This document shows, piece after piece, positions 61,176 to 64,000 of a DNA stretch of 64,000 nucleotides. The DNA comes from Desulfosudis oleivorans Hxd3 (GTDB lineage: Bacteria; Desulfobacterota; Desulfobacteria; Desulfobacterales; Desulfosudaceae). The notes beneath the pieces were generated by a model. That model was given only the letters and a program-made list of their open reading frames with translations. It was not told the DNA's origin and ran no database searches. Every line of letters starts with the position of its first letter. The stretch's first letter is position 1. The stretch is from positions 2,855,001 through 2,919,000 of the forward strand of contig NC_009943.1 in the NCBI RefSeq assembly GCF_000018405.1. The letters are read 5' to 3'. The position numbers were made by a program, and so were the translations under genes.

Positions 61176-63655
61176 ACCTGTCTTTTCTTCGTCACCGCTG
61201 GCAGGCCGGCGCCGTGCTGATTCTATTGGCCGCAACAGCCGTTCTGATCTATTCCAACACACTGACCGCGCCGTTCACCTTTGACGACGGCCACAACATT
61301 CTGGATAACCTGAATATCCGCATGACCGGGCTTTCCATCGACAGCCTTATCGACGCGGCCACCGTCCAGACCCGGCGGCCTGTTGCCAGCCTCACCTTTG
61401 CGCTCAACTACTATTTTCACGGTTATGACGTGACCGGGTATCACGTGGTCAACATCGCCATCCACATTCTTGCCGGCTTTCTGATGTTCCTGGTGGTCCG
61501 CCACACACTGGGCCTTACGGGCAATGAAAAAAAAGAGCTGATCGCTGCCCTGGCAGCCCTGGTCTGGCTCGTCAACCCGGTCCATACCCAGTCAGTGACG
61601 TATATCGTCCAGCGCATGACCGCCCTGGCCACCCTCTTTTTTCTTTTCGCCCTCTACCTTTATATAAAGGGCCGGCTCCGGCAGCGGACCGGCCGCCCCC
61701 TTGGCATTCTCTTTTTTGCCCTCTGCGGCCTGTCCGGCATCCTGGCTGTGCTTTCCAAGCAGATCGCCGCCACCCTGCCCTTTTTTGTTCTGGTCTATGA
61801 GTGGTATTTTTTCCAGGACCTGGATCGGGCATGGATTAAACAACAGGCAAAGTGGATCGGTGGAGCCGTGTTTATCATTGGCGCGCTTGCGGCAATATAC
61901 CTGGGCGCCTCCCCGATAGAAAAAATCATGGCCATGTACGACTCCCAGGACTTTACCATGGGCCAGCGGCTTTTAACCGAGCCCAGAGTAATATTTTTAT
62001 ACCTTTCGCTGCTCTTTTTTCCGTACCCGGCCCGGCTCAATCTGGACTATGACTTTCCCGTGTCTGTCTCCCTGATCGACCCGTTCACCACCCTGGTCTC
62101 CATCCTCGGCCTGATCGCACTGCTGGGGGCCGCTGTTGTCACGGCAAAAAGACAGCGGCTGGTCTCCTTTGCCATTGTCTGGTTTTGCGGCAATCTGGTA
62201 ATCGAGTCCTCTTTTATCGGTCTGGCCCTGGTGTTCGAGCACCGCACCTACCTGCCCTCTGTGTTTGTAGTCGCGGCCCTGGTCTGGGCCGCCATTACAT
62301 ATATTCGGCACAGGCCCCTGGTCATTGGGTTTCTCTGCGCCGTCACAATGATCTTCGGCTGCTGGACATTTCAGAGAAACACCATCTGGGCCGATGATAC
62401 GGCCCTGTGGCGGGACGTGACAGAAAAATCCCCCAACCTGGCCCGGCCCTGGAACAACCTGGGCCTGGCCCTGAAAAACCAGGGTCAGACGGACCAGGCC
62501 ATGGCCATGTACAACAGAGCAATCGAAATCGATCCCGGCTACATCCACCCTTACAACAACCTGGGTGCCCTGTTTCTGGAAACCGGCCAACCGGAAAAGG
62601 CCAGGCCCCTTCTTGAAAAGGCCATTGAGACAGACCCCCTCTTTATGATGGCATACAGCAACCTGGCCATTGCCTGCCACCGGCTCGGCGACAGTGAAGC
62701 AGCCATGGCATGGTGTGAGAAGGGATTACAAATAAGCCCGAATGACCTGGAAATACAAAACACGCTGGGCGTTATTCTGCTGGCCCAAAGACGGGAGCAG
62801 GAGGCCGCCGTCCTGTTTGAAGCAGTGCTGCAGAAAGACCCGGGCCACACCGAGGCGCTGATGAACCTGGCCCTGATTGCCGACAAACAGGGAGACCGGG
62901 AAAAAACCGCCGCCCTTCTTGAAAAAGCGATCCGCCTGGACCCGGCGTCGGCCGAAGCCCGGTATCATCTGGGCGAACTGCTGGCCCGCACCGGCAATCC
63001 CGACAACGCCATGGCCCAGCTTGAGCAGGCCCTGCACCTGAAACCGGACCATGCCCTGGCCCATAACGCCATGGGAAATTTATGGCTTCAGGCCGGAAAA
63101 ACAGACAGGGCCATCGACCACTACCAAAAGGCCATCGCCATTGACCCCGGATTTGCCGCGGCCCACACCAACCTGGCCGATGCCCTGGTTCGAACCGGAA
63201 AGATCGACAGCGCCCTGCATTACCTTGAAACCGTGGCCGCCTCCCGTCCGGACGATGCCGGCCTGCTGCTTAAAACCGGCATCCTGCACCAGCAGAACGG
63301 AAACCTCCCGGCTGCCGAGAACCTTTACCAAAAAGCCCTGAGCATAGACCCCGGCTGCACCGCCTGCCTGAACCGGCTGGGCATGATTCACGCCCAAGCC
63401 GGACGGCTCGATAAGGCTGCCGGCTGTTTTGAAGAACTGGCCCTGCTGGTGCCGGACAATCCCGTGATCCATTACAACCTGGCCTGCCTCTACGCCCGGC
63501 AGAACGAGGTGGAGCCAGCCCTGACAAATCTAAAAAAAGCCCTGGATACCGGGTATGACAACCTGGAACAAATCCGCACCGACAGAGATCTGGACAATAT
63601 CCGCGACACCGGCTTTTACAAAGACCTGGTGCGAGTGAAGGAGCAGGGGCAATGA
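61172..63655 (+). CDS. TMTC-like GT-C/TPR protein, tandem copy 2
   Basis: The 827-residue protein is a close paralogue of copy 1. The membrane half is nearly residue-for-residue alike (LTAPFTFDDGHNILDNLNIR, TRRPVASLTFALNYYFHGYD, VYEWYFFQDLDRAWIKQQAK). The TPR half is longer by about 65 residues and differs in sequence (GQTDQAMAMYNRAIEIDPGY, GDREKTAALLEKAIRLDPAS), while the last 55 residues are alike again (YNLACLYARQNEVEPALTNL, LDNIRDTGFYKDL). It begins and ends with ATGA overlaps. Confidence 0.88.
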   Translation: MNLSFLRHRWQAGAVLILLAATAVLIYSNTLTAPFTFDDGHNILDNLNIRMTGLSIDSLIDAATVQTRRPVASLTFALNYYFHGYDVTGYHVVNIAIHILAGFLMFLVVRHTLGLTGNEKKELIAALAALVWLVNPVHTQSVTYIVQRMTALATLFFLFALYLYIKGRLRQRTGRPLGILFFALCGLSGILAVLSKQIAATLPFFVLVYEWYFFQDLDRAWIKQQAKWIGGAVFIIGALAAIYLGASPIEKIMAMYDSQDFTMGQRLLTEPRVIFLYLSLLFFPYPARLNLDYDFPVSVSLIDPFTTLVSILGLIALLGAAVVTAKRQRLVSFAIVWFCGNLVIESSFIGLALVFEHRTYLPSVFVVAALVWAAITYIRHRPLVIGFLCAVTMIFGCWTFQRNTIWADDTALWRDVTEKSPNLARPWNNLGLALKNQGQTDQAMAMYNRAIEIDPGYIHPYNNLGALFLETGQPEKARPLLEKAIETDPLFMMAYSNLAIACHRLGDSEAAMAWCEKGLQISPNDLEIQNTLGVILLAQRREQEAAVLFEAVLQKDPGHTEALMNLALIADKQGDREKTAALLEKAIRLDPASAEARYHLGELLARTGNPDNAMAQLEQALHLKPDHALAHNAMGNLWLQAGKTDRAIDHYQKAIAIDPGFAAAHTNLADALVRTGKIDSALHYLETVAASRPDDAGLLLKTGILHQQNGNLPAAENLYQKALSIDPGCTACLNRLGMIHAQAGRLDKAAGCFEELALLVPDNPVIHYNLACLYARQNEVEPALTNLKKALDTGYDNLEQIRTDRDLDNIRDTGFYKDLVRVKEQGQ

Positions 63656-64000
63656 GATCCCCGGCCACATCCGCCGGCTTCTGGCAGGCCGGGGCCACGC
63701 TGCTCCTTCTTGCCGCAGCAGGCGTAGTCCTTTACTCAAACTCCCTGACGGCCCCGTTTGTATTTGACGATCTTCCCAACATTTTTGAAAACCCCCACAT
63801 CCGTATAACCCGTCTGTCCTTCCCCGATCTTGCCGACGCGGCCACCGTCGGAACCCGGCGGCCGGTGGCCAGCCTCACCTTTGCGCTGAACTATTATGTT
63901 CACGGCTATAACGTGGCCGGATACCACGTGGTCAACATCGCCATTCACATTCTGACAGGTTTTCTGATGTTTCTGGTGGTGCGTCAGACACTGGGCCTTA
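63652..64000 (+). CDS. TMTC-like GT-C/TPR protein, tandem copy 3 (runs off the right edge)
   Basis: The frame opens with ATG 63652 in an ATGA overlap with copy 2 and stays open to the edge (116 codons). It contains LTAPFVFDDLPNIFENPHIR, TRRPVASLTFALNYYVHGYN, VAGYHVVNIAIHILTGFLMF and VVRQTLGL. DNA identity to copies 1 and 2 over this stretch is very high. The array therefore continues beyond the window. Confidence 0.9.
   Translation, partial: MRSPATSAGFWQAGATLLLLAAAGVVLYSNSLTAPFVFDDLPNIFENPHIRITRLSFPDLADAATVGTRRPVASLTFALNYYVHGYNVAGYHVVNIAIHILTGFLMFLVVRQTLGL

Overview
The window reads as a moderately GC-rich bacterial chromosome with dense coding and mostly short spacers. An LDH-like malate dehydrogenase, an MglA-type GTPase with DUF4388/PilZ neighbours, many receiver-only response regulators, B12-binding radical SAM proteins and TMTC-like membrane TPR proteins together suggest a deltaproteobacterial, sulfate-reducer-like organism (Desulfobacterota). 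That assignment is inference; no rRNA or other marker gene is present. I see no tRNA, rRNA, CRISPR array, transposase or phage gene.

Left part (1-24,800). A leftward MglA module (PilZ protein, DUF4388/cyclic-nucleotide protein, MglA GTPase, TPR protein) is followed by a 275-bp repeat element and mdh. Then come uvrC and uvrB, set among unusual hexanucleotide-periodic repeats. Next are a DUF1538 membrane protein with a PII-like partner, a PGPGW-like membrane protein, a diguanylate cyclase, a DUF3015-DUF4105-Na/Pi symporter operon, a ydbH-ynbE-ydbL intermembrane-bridge operon, and two tandem GT87-type glycosyltransferases.

Middle (25,000-41,000). A small operon holds a methyltransferase, an internally deleted Bcp peroxiredoxin remnant and an aminoglycoside-phosphotransferase-like kinase. 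The most striking block is a leftward run of ten genes from 38,698 to 27,031: an NtrC-type regulator, then a universal stress protein, an SLC13/TrkA-C transporter, two cytidylate-kinase-like/BON proteins (one with a ruined P-loop), two receiver-only regulators around an unknown protein, a PEP-synthase-like dikinase with an unfamiliar C-terminal domain, and a sensor kinase. A well-spaced sigma-54 promoter with an upstream enhancer-like palindrome lies before the stress-protein gene, next to the NtrC-type gene. It looks like a self-contained signalling/metabolic system. To its right are a GntR/FCD regulator interrupted by an in-frame TGA that is followed by a perfect hairpin, a divergent promoter with a 16-bp palindrome, and a GMC oxidoreductase.

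Right part (41,000-64,000). This is a glycan or protein-glycosylation island: two GT2 transferases, an RGP/GT75-like protein, two GT39/GT-C-like membrane enzymes, two B12-binding radical SAM proteins, an FKBP lipoprotein and seven TMTC-like GT-C/TPR membrane proteins in about 17 kb. The last three TMTC-like genes are tandem near-copies with ATGA stop/start overlaps, the third running off the window. Divergent promoters at 58,740-58,831 can drive the two TMTC arrays in opposite directions.
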